The translations under genes and the position numbers were made by a program. Positions 1 to 11,066 of a stretch of 64,000 bases of DNA are shown piece by piece (positions within the stretch are counted from its first letter, which is position 1; every line of letters begins with the position of its first letter). The notes beneath the pieces were generated by a model. That model was not told the origin of the DNA and searched no databases. It was given only the letters and a program-made list of their open reading frames with translations. Source of the stretch: Diogma glabrata (taxonomy: Eukaryota > Arthropoda > Insecta > Diptera > Cylindrotomidae); assembly GCA_963693315.1 (NCBI GenBank), contig OY856186.1, positions 460,707,272-460,771,271 on the forward strand, in the 5' to 3' direction.

Positions 1-599
1 TAAATTTGTCAGATGAAGATAGAATTGACGGAAATGAAATCTATCTATATATATATAAAATTGAAAGTAAGTATGTTTGTCGCTTATGCATTTATTAGTC
101 GCTTATGCATTAACCATTCATCCGATCATCATGAAACTTTGGGAAGGTGTTGTGTACACTTGCGCATAGGTAACAGGCAATTTTTTTTTGAATGGAACCC
201 CAGGGAGGGCCATTATAATTATCTTAAGGGGTTCTGCCTAAATGTTGATAATAATTTAATTTGATTTTTCTTCAAATATCGTTTTATTCGGTTAGATTCC
301 TTTGATCAATTTTTTTGTTGAACATAATTTAATGAAATTGAAAAATGAAAGTATAATCTGAAACAATTACATTTGTATATCAAAACTTTATGTATTTGAA
401 TTAAACACATAATGATGTTACAAATATGTTATTGGTTTGCAATTCTATGTAATGCATGTTTCTTCAACTAAGAAAGATAGTTAATAACATCAATTAAAAG
501 CTCAAAATTACGAAATGGAATTCGCACAAATACTATACAAAGAAGCATAGCTTATGTATAATCAAACATGGATAGCAAGTATGATAAACAAACTAATTA

Positions 600-1875
600 A
601 AAATGTGGCCCTTAGCCGTCAACACGTTTGCAATAGTCAGTTTTCTGCATAGGATCTTGATGAAACTTTGGCAAATGATACAGGTTCACTTAAAAATGGA
701 AGATCTGGATTCATTTTAAATTTAAACAAAATGGCGCGGGGGTCTATCGAACACCTCTAAGTTTAAATCTTGAATAACTTCTGATCCCGGACTATGATCT
801 TATTGAAACTTAGTATATAAGGTTTTTATACTGTTTCCAATATTTCTGCATACCAACTTCTGGTTTGTCATTTCCAGTTAAAAAGTTTTTTTTTCAGGTG
901 TTTATACAGCATTTGTTCGTGAACGAATTTTGATGATACTTTGGAAAAAGATGCAAACATGTATGGCAAGGAAGTGATTAGTTTTTGAGCGATAGTGAAC
1001 AAAGTGGTGGTGGTGTCCCATACACCTGTTTTTTTTATAGCTCAATAACATTTGTACCTGATAATCGAATTGGATGAAACTTGGTACATGAGCATTTAGT
1101 ACAGTTCACAACAGTTCTGCATCACAACTTCCGGTTTTTCACTTCCGGTAAAATTTTTTTTTTGTAAATTGTTGGCAGTTTTTTCATGTCTACCATACAA
1201 CTGCTGACTTTTCACACTTTGTTTTTAAAGTTTGTTGGGAGCATACAGACTTCATTCATTAATCAATTCTAATGACACTTTGGAAAAAAATGTAGATTTA
1301 AATGACAAGGAACTGATTAGTTTTTGGACAATATTGGGATAAGTGGTACGGGGCCTCCCGAACACCTGTTTACTGTGTCATCATTTTTTCAATGTTTTTT
1401 GTGAGCACACAGCATTCGTTCGTGAACCAATTTTGATGACACTTTGGAAAAAGATGCAACCATGTATGGCAAGAAACTGATTAGTTTTTGAGCGATAGTG
1501 AACAAAGTGGTGGTGGTGTCCCATACACCAGTTTTTTTTAAAGCTCAATAACATCTGTACCTGATTATCAAATTGGATGAAACTTGGTACATAAGCATTT
1601 AGTATGGTTTACAACAGTTCTGCATCCCAACTTCCGGTTTTTTACTTCCGGTAAAAAAAAATTTTTTTTAATTGTTGGCAGTTTTTTCAGTATCTTTATG
1701 CACACTACAGCCTACAATAATGAAGTGATTATGATAAAACTTATGGAAAAGGTTCCAATTAGTGTAAGAAAATAGTTATCATCTTTTGAAACACATTCAT
1801 CAAAGTGGTGGGGAGCTACCATACAACTGCTGACTTTTCACACTTTGTTTTTAAAGTTTGTTGGGAGCAAACAGA
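600..1875 (+). repeat. Tandem internal repeats of the Helitron
   Basis: No gene is visible here. Blocks of about 250 bp recur: 925-1,170 and 1,425-1,680 are close copies sharing GCGATAGTGAACAAAGTGG and paired ACTTCCGGTTTTT / CACTTCCGG boxes. A weaker copy lies at 640-890. A second block starting TTTGTTGGGAGCA appears near 1,230 and again near 1,857, where the LINE begins. A further copy continues at 7,610-8,010. The stretch 265-600 is AT-rich with nothing recognisable. Confidence 0.65.
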
Positions 1876-2166
1876 TTTTTTTTTTTTTTTATTCAACATC
1901 AATAAATTTTGTTACATTACACTGTAGAGTAGTATAATTTATATTATTTTAATTATTTTGGTTTTTTACATTGCTCGAACCAAAGGTTATATCGCAACGT
2001 ACAGGTTTAAGATTGAATCTTAAAAATGTTTTCAATTTTTAACTTTCAATCTTAAAAATTGATAAATTAAAAATAAAATAGAAAAATAGAAAATATCTAC
2101 ATAATTAAAAAAACTAAAATTACTGTTCAACAAACATTTACAATATTATTCAACTTCTATTGTGTG

Positions 2167-3450
2167 CTAAGTTATTTTCATGTGCGCCGTTATGTTATGT
2201 TTGAATTTTGTTAGATTTATCGAATATTTTATTTCTGTAGGAAGACTGTTAAACTTAGGAATTGCCCGGTATATAACATTTGTTGTACTAAATGTGGTTG
2301 CAAAGTATTCGGTAGCAAAGTGAGATTTTCTCCTTGTATTATAATTATGTTTCTGACCCTGTTTTTCTATAATAAAGTTATGTAAAATAAGATTATTTAA
2401 TATTTTATATGCTAACACATAAAGCTCTCTTTCACACAAAGAGCTAAATGAAATAAAATTTGAATATAGTTCCTCTGTTGGAAATCGAATGGGTACATTT
2501 AAAATATATTTTAAAGTACGTTTATGGACAATATTTAGTTCGTTGAGCATATATTGAGCACATCCACTCCATACCGGATTTAGATACATTAAACGAGAAT
2601 GAATGTATGCGTTATACAATAATAAAAGTGAAGTCTTTGGAAGTAGCCGCTTTGTTCTGCCAATAGCAAAAATATATGGAATAATGGATTTTTTCAACGA
2701 GTCAATATGATCAACCCATTTAAGTCTGCTGTCGATAGTGAGACCTAGATATTTAAATTTATGTACTCTTTCAATTGCAGAAGAGGCATATGTAACTTGA
2801 AGCGCGTTAGGATTCACTAGATCAAAGCACCTACTCTCAAAAATCATATACTTCGTCTTCTCGTTATTTAGGACCATATGGTTTATACTGCACCATGATT
2901 CAAGCAACACCATGCCATTATTCATTTGGGAATGAAGAGTTTCTACTGAATCTGCTTCATACATTAAAACACCATCATCCGCAAAAAGCTGCAATTTTCC
3001 ATCGAAATTCATAAATTGTAAGTCATTTATCTGTATTAGAAAAAGACACGGACCCAGAATTGATCCTTGAGGGACACCACTTTTAATTATGTTTTCTGTG
3101 CTTGTTTTATTATCTAAGCACACCACTTGTTTTCTGTCACATAAGTAGTTTTCGAATAACTTTAGTTGCTCATTTGTAAACTGTAATTTTTTAGTTTGTA
3201 CATCTCAATTTTGTGATCTACTGTGTCAAATGCTCTTCTAAAGTCTAAAAAAATACATCCACATGTCTTTTTTTGATCTAGATTTTTGCTTAGATAGTGA
3301 GTAAGCGATAAACAAGCAGCAGTTGTGTTTGATCCTTTACGAAAACCAAATTGAAGATTGTATATAATGTTATTTTCAACTAAGAAGCTTTCCAGCCGGT
3401 TCAATAATATGGTTTCAAAAACTTTAGAACAACTAGTTAAGATTGAAATA
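2167..3450 (-). pseudogene. LINE reverse transcriptase, C-terminal part
   Basis: This continues the polymerase from the segment at 5,717-7,374. Visible RT blocks, in order, are FGFRKGSNTTAACLSL (palm entry), IFLDFRRAFDTVDH (motif A with catalytic Asp), SGVPQGSILGP (motif B) and LFADD (motif C, the catalytic Asp pair), then a thumb region and the stop at 2,167. The frame breaks once, near 3,190-3,200, beside an A-rich run; on the other side the protein resumes in frame with a KLFENYLCDRKQVV-like block, so only a small indel is involved. Motifs A, B and C all keep their key residues. The stop, the frameshift and the nested element make this copy inactive. Clade assignment between CR1 and Jockey is not certain. 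Confidence 0.8.
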
Positions 3451-3710
3451 TAGTCCAGTAAATAAAGGTTAAAAGGTCGCAAAAATCCTGTCGCGGACGG
3501 GACCTGGCGGAAATTGTTGGTCTTACCGAGTACTTTGACGTGAGAAAAATTACCTTGGGGTTCCGACCCTGTGAGCCTGGAAAATGGCCCTCAAAGTGTC
3601 AGAAGTAGTTTCCGGGCCATATCTCCGGAAATATGGCAGTTAGGGTATTCCTGTTTAGCTAGAAATGAAGGTGAGCTAATTATCTACAGAAATGGTCCTG
3701 TTCATTTTTA
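3451..3710 (+). repeat. Left terminal inverted repeat
   Basis: Matches the reverse complement of 5,446-5,716 with scattered differences, including a short indel near the tip (GGTTAAAAGG against GGTCGAAAAAGATC). Confidence 0.85.
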
Positions 3711-4654
3711 TCGTAAACCCGATAGTTTCTGAGATAACGGACTCGAACCTTGTCCTGCATTTTTCTCTTCATCATGGAGCCAGAACGCCGCTTTACACGT
3801 ATTTACTAAGGAGCGGCGGACAAATTAGCGGATAACTCGGTCAAAATTCAATATTTTTCGATGATTCAAAATTCATGTGAAAGAGAAAGCCCGTACCTGT
3901 CACATCCTGTGATAAAATTTCTGTTATCACGTTTGTAAGCAAGTGCAAACGGCGGTCCAAGTTTCTTTTTATCCGGTTTTCTGACGCTGTTTTAAATTGA
4001 TTCATATTTTTTTTAAAAATTGTGTTTTTATATGTTTCTTTCTTGATTATTGTACCTGTGAGGGTCTTGAAACATCTCAGAAAGTTTGCCACAGTGGCTT
4101 TCTCGCACTTTTAAACAAAAGGGAATTTATTAATTTCCATTTTGAGGACTTTCATGGAGTTTCGGAAAGTCTGCGGAAAATCATTAATAAAAGATTTATT
4201 GTCTATTAAAGTGCCTCATAAGTTACACTAATTTGTAGCTTAGAATGTCTAGTTTCCGATCGTATTTTTCAAATTGTTTAAAAATTTCCAGGGCTCTTTA
4301 AAAGTTGATTTTACGCCCACACGGGAAAAAAACTGGCCAAATTTTTCAGAAACTTTTTTTTCTTTCCGAGGAATGTTTTGGGTATTGTTACTTATATAAA
4401 AGTAAAGCTGAGGTTCTCAGCTTTCCATTGATATAAATAATGTCATTGTTTTTAATCCACAAAAAAAAAAATTGAAAAAGTTTCTCTGAAATTATTTATG
4501 ATAATTTCCTCTTTTTTTCTGCTTCACGTGGCGGCGCGTATATTACGTGTATAATATCGGTCCGCGCAGGCGCGCGCACATGGCACACACACACTAGCTT
4601 CACGCGTCCCTCGTGGACTTATATTGTTATTGTTATTGTATTAATCGTCAACAA

Positions 4655-5129
4655 TAGTACATTATGATGCTAGGACGTAAAGCTAAAGATTTTGGACGGA
4701 TGTGGAGTCGAGGCGCTAGGCGAGATTTGCACCCACATTAAGTCCAAAATAGCTTACGTCCGTGCATCATATTCTATTTTTTATTCGCCGCAAGCAAAAT
4801 ATTTTAAGAAAATTTGTTTATTCTAAATTAAAATTATAAATTTTCATAAATTTTAAAATAACAATATGTGGAACAAGTAACCTTTGACAAAATATTAATT
4901 ATTTTTTTCAAATTATTGTGTAGCTATGACAACAAATGATAACAACTATTTTGAATTTAAGGGTTGCTTTGATAAAAAATTTTATTTTTCATAGAATTTA
5001 AACAAATACAAATGCTTTTTACTTTTTTGGACGTAGCTATGACAACAAAATAAATAGTTGAAAAGTGACACTTTTAGGCCGTAAATCACAGTAATAAAAT
5101 AACACTTTAATATGTAGGCGAATAAAAAC
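4655..5129. repeat. Dispersed 475-bp repeat, copy A
   Basis: Nearly the same sequence occurs at 10,085-10,560. The first 110 bp fold back on themselves (TATGATGC and GACGTAA at one side, TTACGTC and GCATCATA at the other). The remaining part is bounded by TTTTTATTCGCC and its inverse GGCGAATAAAAA, as in a small MITE. Copy B has 12 fewer bases inside the hairpin and an additional 15-20 bases near TTTTGATTGG. Confidence 0.7.
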
Positions 5130-5445
5130 GTCATTTATTATAAATTATTAAATTAGAAATCGACAACATATAACGCATTTACAGCGACATAACAAATTAG
5201 TACATGTATAATTTAAATTTGTGTGTGACTGATCCTTCCTATGCTCCTATATGGCCGCGATAATTTCGCAAATACAACGAAAAAGCCATTGTCATTTGCA
5301 GGTCAAATTTTTCAGGCCAAAACATGGAGCTGTGGGTATTTCCAAGCCCTCAGTTCTCAAATTTGATGAGAATCTGGCGTTTTTTCATGGTCTCAAATTT
5401 GACAATTTTTCACTACCCGTTTTTGTAAAAAGTATCAATGTTGCG

Positions 5446-5716
5446 AAAAAAATGAATAGGACCATTTCTGTAGATAATTAGCTCACCTTCATTTCTGGCT
5501 AAACAGGAATGCCCTAACTGCCATATTTCCGGAGATATGGCCCGGAAACTACTTCTGACACTTTGAGGGCCATTTTCCAGGCTCACAGGGTCGGAACCCC
5601 AAGGTAATTTTTCTCACGTCAAAGTACTCGGTAAGACCAACAATTTCCGCCAGGTCCCGTCCGTGACAGGATTTTTGCGAGCTTTTGATCTTTTTCGACC
5701 TTTATTTACTGGACTA
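5446..5716 (-). repeat. Right terminal inverted repeat
   Basis: Inverse of 3,451-3,710; ends CTGGACTA followed by the ATA target duplication. Confidence 0.85.
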
Positions 5717-7374
5717 ATAGGCCGATAGTTTGAGACATCACTTTCAATTCCGTTTTTGTAAAGAGGTTTTACCCTTGCAGTTTTCAAAGATTTTGGAAAG
5801 GTACTGTTATCTATGCTATTATTTATATGTGCGGCAATTACAGAGGCTACTCTATGTGCACAATGTTTTAGAGCTTTCGTAGAGATTTTATCAATCCCTG
5901 CTGCAGCTGAAGTGTTTAAACCATTTATTATCTGAAAAACCTCATTTTTGTTAGTGTGTTGAATATTTAATGGGGATACAATTTGATATTGAAAATAATT
6001 AAAATGGTCAAAGTCAGGTGCAGGTAAATGGATGTTTATATCATTGGCGATATTTACAAAAAAATTATTAAAAATGTTAGCTACTGTTGCACTATCTTTG
6101 ACAAATGTTGAGTCCAAAGGGTCCGATAAGTAGATGGGAATGGGTGTATTAACTGATTTATTAAAGATAATTTTGTTTAAGTGTTTCCAAAGTAGTTTTG
6201 AATTATTAATATTTTTTTGGATTAATTCCGCATTATATAATTTTTTAGCAGTTTTTACTCCAGAAGCTACAAGGGAACTTAAGAATTTATGCTGATGCTT
6301 GAAATATTCTAAGTTGGGGTATTTATTTTTTAATTTCATAAAACGGTCTCTTTCTTTCATTTGATTCACCAACTCATCGGTCATCCATTCATTCCATTGG
6401 TTTTTGGAATTTTTATTTTGAGTCACTGACCTGGTAGATTTGACTACTACGTTGGAGAATTCCTTAACAAAATCATCAAAGGTTACCGCATTGAGTATTT
6501 TAGGCCAATTAGTATCCAATAAGAGCTGTTTATAGTTAAGTTTTAAGTATCTTTCTTCTTGCTTAATTTTTGGTATTTCCAAATCAATAATACGTAAAAG
6601 TACAATTTTATGATCAGATAAATGCGTATCTGATATTGACAGGTCGTATTTCAAGCTAAAAATATTTGAAATAACATGATCTATTATGGTTCCGATTGCA
6701 TTTTTTTTCCTTGTAGCAAAATCTGATGTAATTTTATTGAGAATAAGGTATCCCGAAGAATTAATCAGATTTATGTATTTTGAGACTAGGGATGAATTCA
6801 AGTCTAATAAGTTTATATTTATATCACCAACTATAATATTTTTACTGTTGCTATCCAAAATCGATTCTAAGTGATTCAAAAACATATTTGTTTCATTTTT
6901 TTGTGACCTATAAACAGATATTATATTCATGTTTTTTTCTATCAGTTTTATGCCAATACACTGACAGTAATCTTTGTTTATATTAAGAATTTCACAGGAA
7001 GCAATATTGGACTTTACGAAAATTGCAAACCCACCGTAGCCATCACTTCTATTGCAAATATAAGATTTGAACCCAGTTAAATTGTAGAATTTATTTTCTT
7101 CTGCCTTTAACCAAACCTCTGTAAGAATTAAAAGATCAATATTACATTGTAAATTATATACTAAAAACTCAATGTCATGAAGTTTGTTTTTTATACTTTG
7201 GCAATTAAGATAGAGAAAATTGCAATCACCGTTTCCCAGCGATGGTTTATCATTTAAAAATAAATTGTGTTTGATATTGTCAAAATCCAACAAATCATCT
7301 TTATCATTGTGCATAGTTAATGTTATTGAAATAGTTTTTTGTATGTATTGTTTTTTTACTTTTAGACACAACAT
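5717..7374 (-). pseudogene. LINE endonuclease and start of reverse transcriptase
   Basis: A long open frame on the minus strand. The first third is an APE-like endonuclease: FLYLNCQSIKNKLHD (LNCQSI block), LTEVWL with the catalytic Glu, the GDININL block and the closing SDHKIVLL motif with the catalytic Asp-His. A basic linker follows, then the RT fingers: a helix with GIDKISTKALKHC, VKPLYKNG and NYRPIS. The open frame continues to 5,614 but those last codons belong to the inserted TIR element. The endonuclease domain looks intact, so a truncated nicking enzyme could in principle be made. The nearest plausible start is the Met at 7,374 or an internal Met at about residue 21. Confidence 0.85.
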
Positions 7375-7609
7375 TAAAATTCAAGTTACAAATAAAATGT
7401 TTTGTATGAAATGAAAATGTAAAAAAAAATGAAATGAATATGAAAATGTTTGTGAACATGCTTACAACTATAAAATAATTAACCAAACTAACAGGCAGAT
7501 TAAATAACTGAAAAAACTTATTACTATCTTTATTTTTATTACTTTTATTCCTTATTAAAGTGCTATTGCAGAATAAAGCTTGCGAGAGTTTAAGGTGATG
7601 AAAACATTT

Positions 7610-8010
7610 TAATCAATTTTAATGGCACTTTGAAAAAAGATGAAGACTTCAATGACAAAGAATTGATTAGTTTTTGGACAATATTGGGATAAGTGGTGGG
7701 GTCCTCCCTAACACCTGTTTATTGTTTCAATGTTTGTTGGATGCATACAACATTCGTTCGTTAAGTAATTTTGAATACACTTTGCAAAAAGATGCAAATA
7801 TGTATGGCAAGGAACTGATTAGTTTTTTTTAGCGATAGTGAACAAAATGGTAGGGGGGGCCTCCAAGCACCTGTTATTTTGGAAGCTCAATAACTTCTGT
7901 ACCTGATAATCGAATTGGATGAAATTTGGTACATACACATTTAGTACGGTTTACAACAGTTCTGCATCCTAACTTCCGGTTTGTCACTTCCGATAAAAAT
8001 TTTTTTTTAC
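7610..8010 (+). repeat. Helitron internal repeat, right-hand copy
   Basis: Same block as 1,260-1,660: a CACTTTG..AAAAGATG start, AGTTTTTGGACAATATTGGG, then the ACTTCCGGTTTGTCACTTCCG boxes. It resumes the Helitron repeat on the far side of the LINE. No gene. Confidence 0.7.
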
Positions 8011-8235
8011 TTTTTCTCGTACAACAGAATTTATGTTTGTTGGGATACTACTGCTTGCTTTAATATTTTTATTATTAGAACTACGAAGTCTATAATATTG
8101 GTTAGCTTTTAATTAAAGTATTTGATGGATATTAGCTCATTATATATCCAGAATAATATGTTTCCAGAGCTGTGGTGAAATCAGCCTATGTATCAGCTTC
8201 GCAATATTTTTTAAAATAAAATGTGTTGGGTAGTA

Positions 8236-8690
8236 GGAATTACAATGTGTGTCACAACAACACATAAGAACATGCTTTCTAAGGTGTTGATGGACGTAGT
8301 TTTTTTATTTTTTAAAAGAATGAACTTTTTGCTTGCTCGAATAAATGAGCTTCCATATAATTATTATATATGCTGGCTTGAGGTAAACAATGCGTTATAT
8401 GATCTTGGTATATGCTTCTAGCACTAGGATAATTAGGAACCAAATTTTAGCTTTGTTCCTGCAAGTTTGAAAAAAAAGTATATTGTTTTTATTTCCTCCA
8501 TCCTATCATGAAATATTCCCCTATATCGTACATTATTATGTGAAAGGATTTATTATTAAGTTTTCCATTCTTTAAAAAGAATATAAAATAAAGAAAATTG
8601 CGTCCATGATCGTCTTAAAAAGCATTATGTTGTAGAGCCTCTGTCTTAAAAGGTTTATATGTGTTGTTGTGACACATATTGTAATTTCAA
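8236..8690. repeat. Imperfect inverted repeat of about 110 bp per arm
   Basis: The left arm (8,236-8,335) contains TGTGTCACAACAACACAT and the inverse occurs at 8,650-8,680. Both arms continue into an ATGGACG..TTTTTTTA block. Open frames inside are by-products of the fold. Probably the ends of a decayed element captured in the Helitron. Confidence 0.5.
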
Positions 8691-8867
8691 ATATGTCACA
8701 TATTTTGAAATTGCACAAACTTTTTTGAACTTCCGTGAAAACAAAGATGTACAATGTCATTGAAGCTACAATTTTGAGTGGAAAATTCGAAGAGGAAGAT
8801 GTAGTGTTGCCACGACAGACAGGCCACATATTTCAATGATTCCAACAGATTCCAACTTTAGTTTCCA

Positions 8868-9074
8868 GTGCAACTCGCTTTTGCAATTACCATCAACAAA
8901 GCACACGGACAGTTACTGCAAGTATGTGATCTAGATTTGGAGAATCCGTTCTTCTCACATGAACATGGACAACTATATGTGGCTGGCGCGTTAGGAAAAC
9001 CTTCTGATTTATTCGTGTACGCACCAGACGGAAAAACAAAAATAAAGTGTGCCCACAAGTACTCGAATAAATAA
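8868..9074 (+). pseudogene. Helitron Rep/helicase C-terminal fragment
   Basis: The translation carries the PIF1-type helicase tail shared by Helitrons: LAFAITINKAHGQ (motif V), DLENPFFSHE, HGQLYVAGAL and FVYAPDGKTK (motif VI region). The usual [10 protein letters not shown] block is degraded here (VAGALGKPS) and two extra residues sit at the FSHEHGQ junction. Only the last 65 or so residues of a protein normally well over 1,000 residues remain. It lies 0.7 kb upstream of the Helitron 3' end in the right orientation. Confidence 0.85.
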
Positions 9075-9738
9075 ATAGAATTAAAACGACATTTTGAAAT
9101 TCGTTCCATATTAAAATAAATAAGTTGCAATAAAAATGACACAATGTTAATTTAATGTTATCTTTACGAGTTTTCTCGAGTTTTCTTTCTTATGAGATAG
9201 CGGCAATATGCGACCAATGTTAAATAAACAAAACTTTTACGCTATTTGGTATAAAAAATAAAATTTTGAGAGATTTTGTGAGTGATTAAGATCAAAGTAA
9301 TTATTGTAATTCACTTGAATTTTGCAATTTGAAAGCATTTTTCATTTTCATTTCTCAGAAAAACTTCTTTAAAAAAGTTTTTGTGTGTTTCGTGTCGGGT
9401 ACAAATACAATGCATGAACAATGCGTGCAATGCATGCAAATACAATGCGTGAACATTTGTGAATCTATTTTTGTTCTGTATAATGTTCTATATAGAGATG
9501 AGTGTTGACACACCTCTACTAATTCAACAAGTCATTTAAATTTTTTTATAGCTTACTCGAAAACTTATTTGATCGCCAATTTTTCATATATCCGAACTGA
9601 TGTGCTAAAGTACTGATTATTTTTCATTCATATTTTTAAAAACGAAAATTAAAAACTACGCTATCATTTCTCATTACTACTTTTTGAAATCATTGCTACT
9701 ACGTCAACAAAATGTCTGTGCACAAACTTTATTTATAA

Positions 9739-9767
9739 GCGTAGCAAAGCACGCCGGGTCCTGCTAG
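9739..9767 (+). other. Helitron 3' terminus: hairpin plus CTAG
   Basis: GCGT-AGCAAAGC-ACGC forms a short stem loop, followed by CGGGTCCTG and CTAG, then T. This is the termination signal expected for rolling-circle Helitrons. Confidence 0.75.
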
Positions 9768-10084
9768 TACGGTATAAAACGTATATAATTGTATCCCATC
9801 AGAAACACGAAAAATGTGAATTGGAGTTTTTTTCTGAGAAACTTCAAACCATACCTTTGAATTGAAAAAATTCCAATTACTTCTTTACTTACTTGAGTTT
9901 AATTGATCTCAAAAATCCAAAATATAATTGTGTTTTATACTATGCGTTTTATACGTACGTATAATACGTCTTTTATACGTTACCGTATTATACGTCGCTA
10001 CCCTGAATTTTAAACCAATAAAATTCTCCAAAATGTAATAGCATATCATTCAATTTTACCAATAAAATTTGAATTATACTAATA
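9768..10084. other. Gene-free AT-rich spacer
   Basis: No gene. It contains several overlapping CGTATAATACG / TTTTATACG palindromes between 9,770 and 10,010, otherwise nothing recognised. Confidence 0.6.
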
Positions 10085-10560
10085 TAGTACATTATGATGC
10101 TAGGAAGTAAAGCTAAAGATTTTGGACGGATGTGGAGTTTGTACCCACATTAAGTCCAAAATAGCTTACGTCCGTGCATCATATACTATTTTTTTTTCGC
10201 CGCAAGCAAAATATTTTAAGAAAAGTTGTTTATTCTAAATTAAAATTATAAATTTTCATAAATTTTAAAATAAAAATATGTGGAACAAGTAACCTTTGAC
10301 AAACTATTTATTATTTTTTCCAATTTATTGTGTAGCTATGACAACAAATGATAACAACTATTTTGATTGGATAATGAAATTTTGAATTTGAGGGTTGCTT
10401 TGATAAAAAATTTTATTTTTCATAGAATTTAAACAAATACAAATGCTTTTTACTTTTTTGGACGTAGCTATGACAACAAAATAAATAGTTGAAAAGTGAT
10501 ACTTTAAAGCCGCATATCACAGTAATAAAGTAACACTTTAATATATAGGCGAATAAAAAC
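10085..10560. repeat. Dispersed 475-bp repeat, copy B
   Basis: Near-identical to 4,655-5,129, including the TAGTACATTATGATGC start and the GGCGAATAAAAAC end. Being outside the TIR element that holds copy A, it shows the repeat is an independent mobile unit. A related TTATTCGCCTAC end also occurs alone at about 12,183. Confidence 0.7.
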
Positions 10561-10732
10561 AATATTTATACGTCTGGCCTACTGGGATATTAAAAATTAT
10601 CAGTCTAATTTTGAAATAATTAACTGTTATCTTAGTTGGCCAGGCGCATAGTTCATAAAAAATATATAAATAAATCTCATATTTTGTAATTTGTAAACAA
10701 ACGCAATCGTTGACATATTTTAATTCAAAAAA

Positions 10733-10918
10733 ATGTCTGATGAACGATTTAATAAAGAAGAAAATTATTCAATCGACCAATTAATTCAAGAAAATACCCC
10801 AATAAATACGATCAAGAGCAAGAAAACTATTTGGAAAATGGTTACGGAATTTTGCTGCATCCGAAACTATGAACTAGATGGCAAAAAATTTTCTAACCGA
10901 ATTCCCCTCGTTCGTTGA
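10733..10918 (+). CDS. Short ORF resembling a recombinase N-terminal domain
   Basis: ATG-started frame of 61 codons, with an A-rich context before the ATG. The spacing of NTIKSKKTIWKMVTEFC followed by RNYEL recalls the N-terminal core-binding helix of Crypton-derived tyrosine recombinases (N-T-K-x-S/T-x3-W...F). No catalytic domain follows; the frame stops at 10,916-10,918. It may be the first exon of a longer relic, or chance. The sequence around it contains inverted pieces, for example GTCTGGCC near 10,563 against GGCCAGGC near 10,640. Confidence 0.3.
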   Translation: MSDERFNKEENYSIDQLIQENTPINTIKSKKTIWKMVTEFCCIRNYELDGKKFSNRIPLVR

Positions 10919-10960
10919 TAAATTCTCATAATTTTTTGTAAAATTCCTCAAGCAAGTGGT

Positions 10961-11003
10961 ATTGATAATAGCCCTCGGCCTACGGCCTCGTGCTTTTATC
11001 AAT
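10961..11003. repeat. Imperfect GC-rich hairpin
   Basis: ATTGATAA-TAGC..CTCGGCC-TAC-GGCCTCG..TTATCAAT forms a stem loop in otherwise AT-rich DNA; it is similar in style to the 11,773-11,981 palindrome centre. Confidence 0.5.
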
Positions 11004-11066
11004 ATATTTGCTTTCGAAATTTTTGGCAAAAAATTATTTCGAATAATCACCGCCCTTGGGAAATTA

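Larger units (their letters stand above)
3451..5716. mobile_element. TIR DNA element inserted in the LINE reverse transcriptase
   Basis: The two ends are inverted copies of each other starting TAGTCCAGTAAATAAAGG. The flanking trinucleotide ATA is present on both sides (3,448-3,450 and 5,717-5,719), and removing the element plus one ATA rejoins the LINE coding frame exactly at the NYRPIS box. The inverted repeats are about 260 bp. The interior has no recognisable transposase. A minus-strand open frame of 83 codons at 3,841-4,092 resembles nothing I know. A CpG-rich patch lies at 4,520-4,620. A 3-bp duplication fits Harbinger-like or CMC-like elements, but ATA is not the usual Harbinger target, so the superfamily is open. 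Confidence 0.85.
1876..7600 (-). mobile_element. CR1/Jockey-like LINE retrotransposon with nested element
   Basis: On the minus strand the order is endonuclease, reverse transcriptase, 3' tail. A run of 15 T on the + strand at 1,876-1,890 is the poly(A) tail of the minus-strand element and abuts Helitron repeat sequence; the repeat resumes near 7,605. The 5' boundary near 7,600 is approximate and I did not find a clear target duplication. After removing the 3,451-5,716 insertion the LINE is about 3.45 kb, shorter than a full CR1/Jockey element with two ORFs, and only the second ORF is recognisable. Confidence 0.75.
40..9767 (+). mobile_element. Helitron-like element, interrupted by a LINE
   Basis: The left end begins with TC directly after an A and runs into a TA-rich leader followed by TGTTTGTCGCTTATGC, the usual look of insect Helitron 5' ends. 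The right end is a short GC hairpin (GCGT/ACGC stem) followed by CTAG and then T, so both ends fit Helitron insertion between A and T without target duplication. A helicase tail in the same orientation lies at 8,868-9,074. The internal repeats at 600-1,875 and 7,610-8,010 are the same family, so the LINE between them looks inserted. That one Helitron spans both ends is inference; two related copies are possible. Confidence 0.5.

Noticed and set aside
13..264. 83-codon ORF at the left edge
   Set aside because: It covers the Helitron 5' leader, which is non-coding in this type of element.
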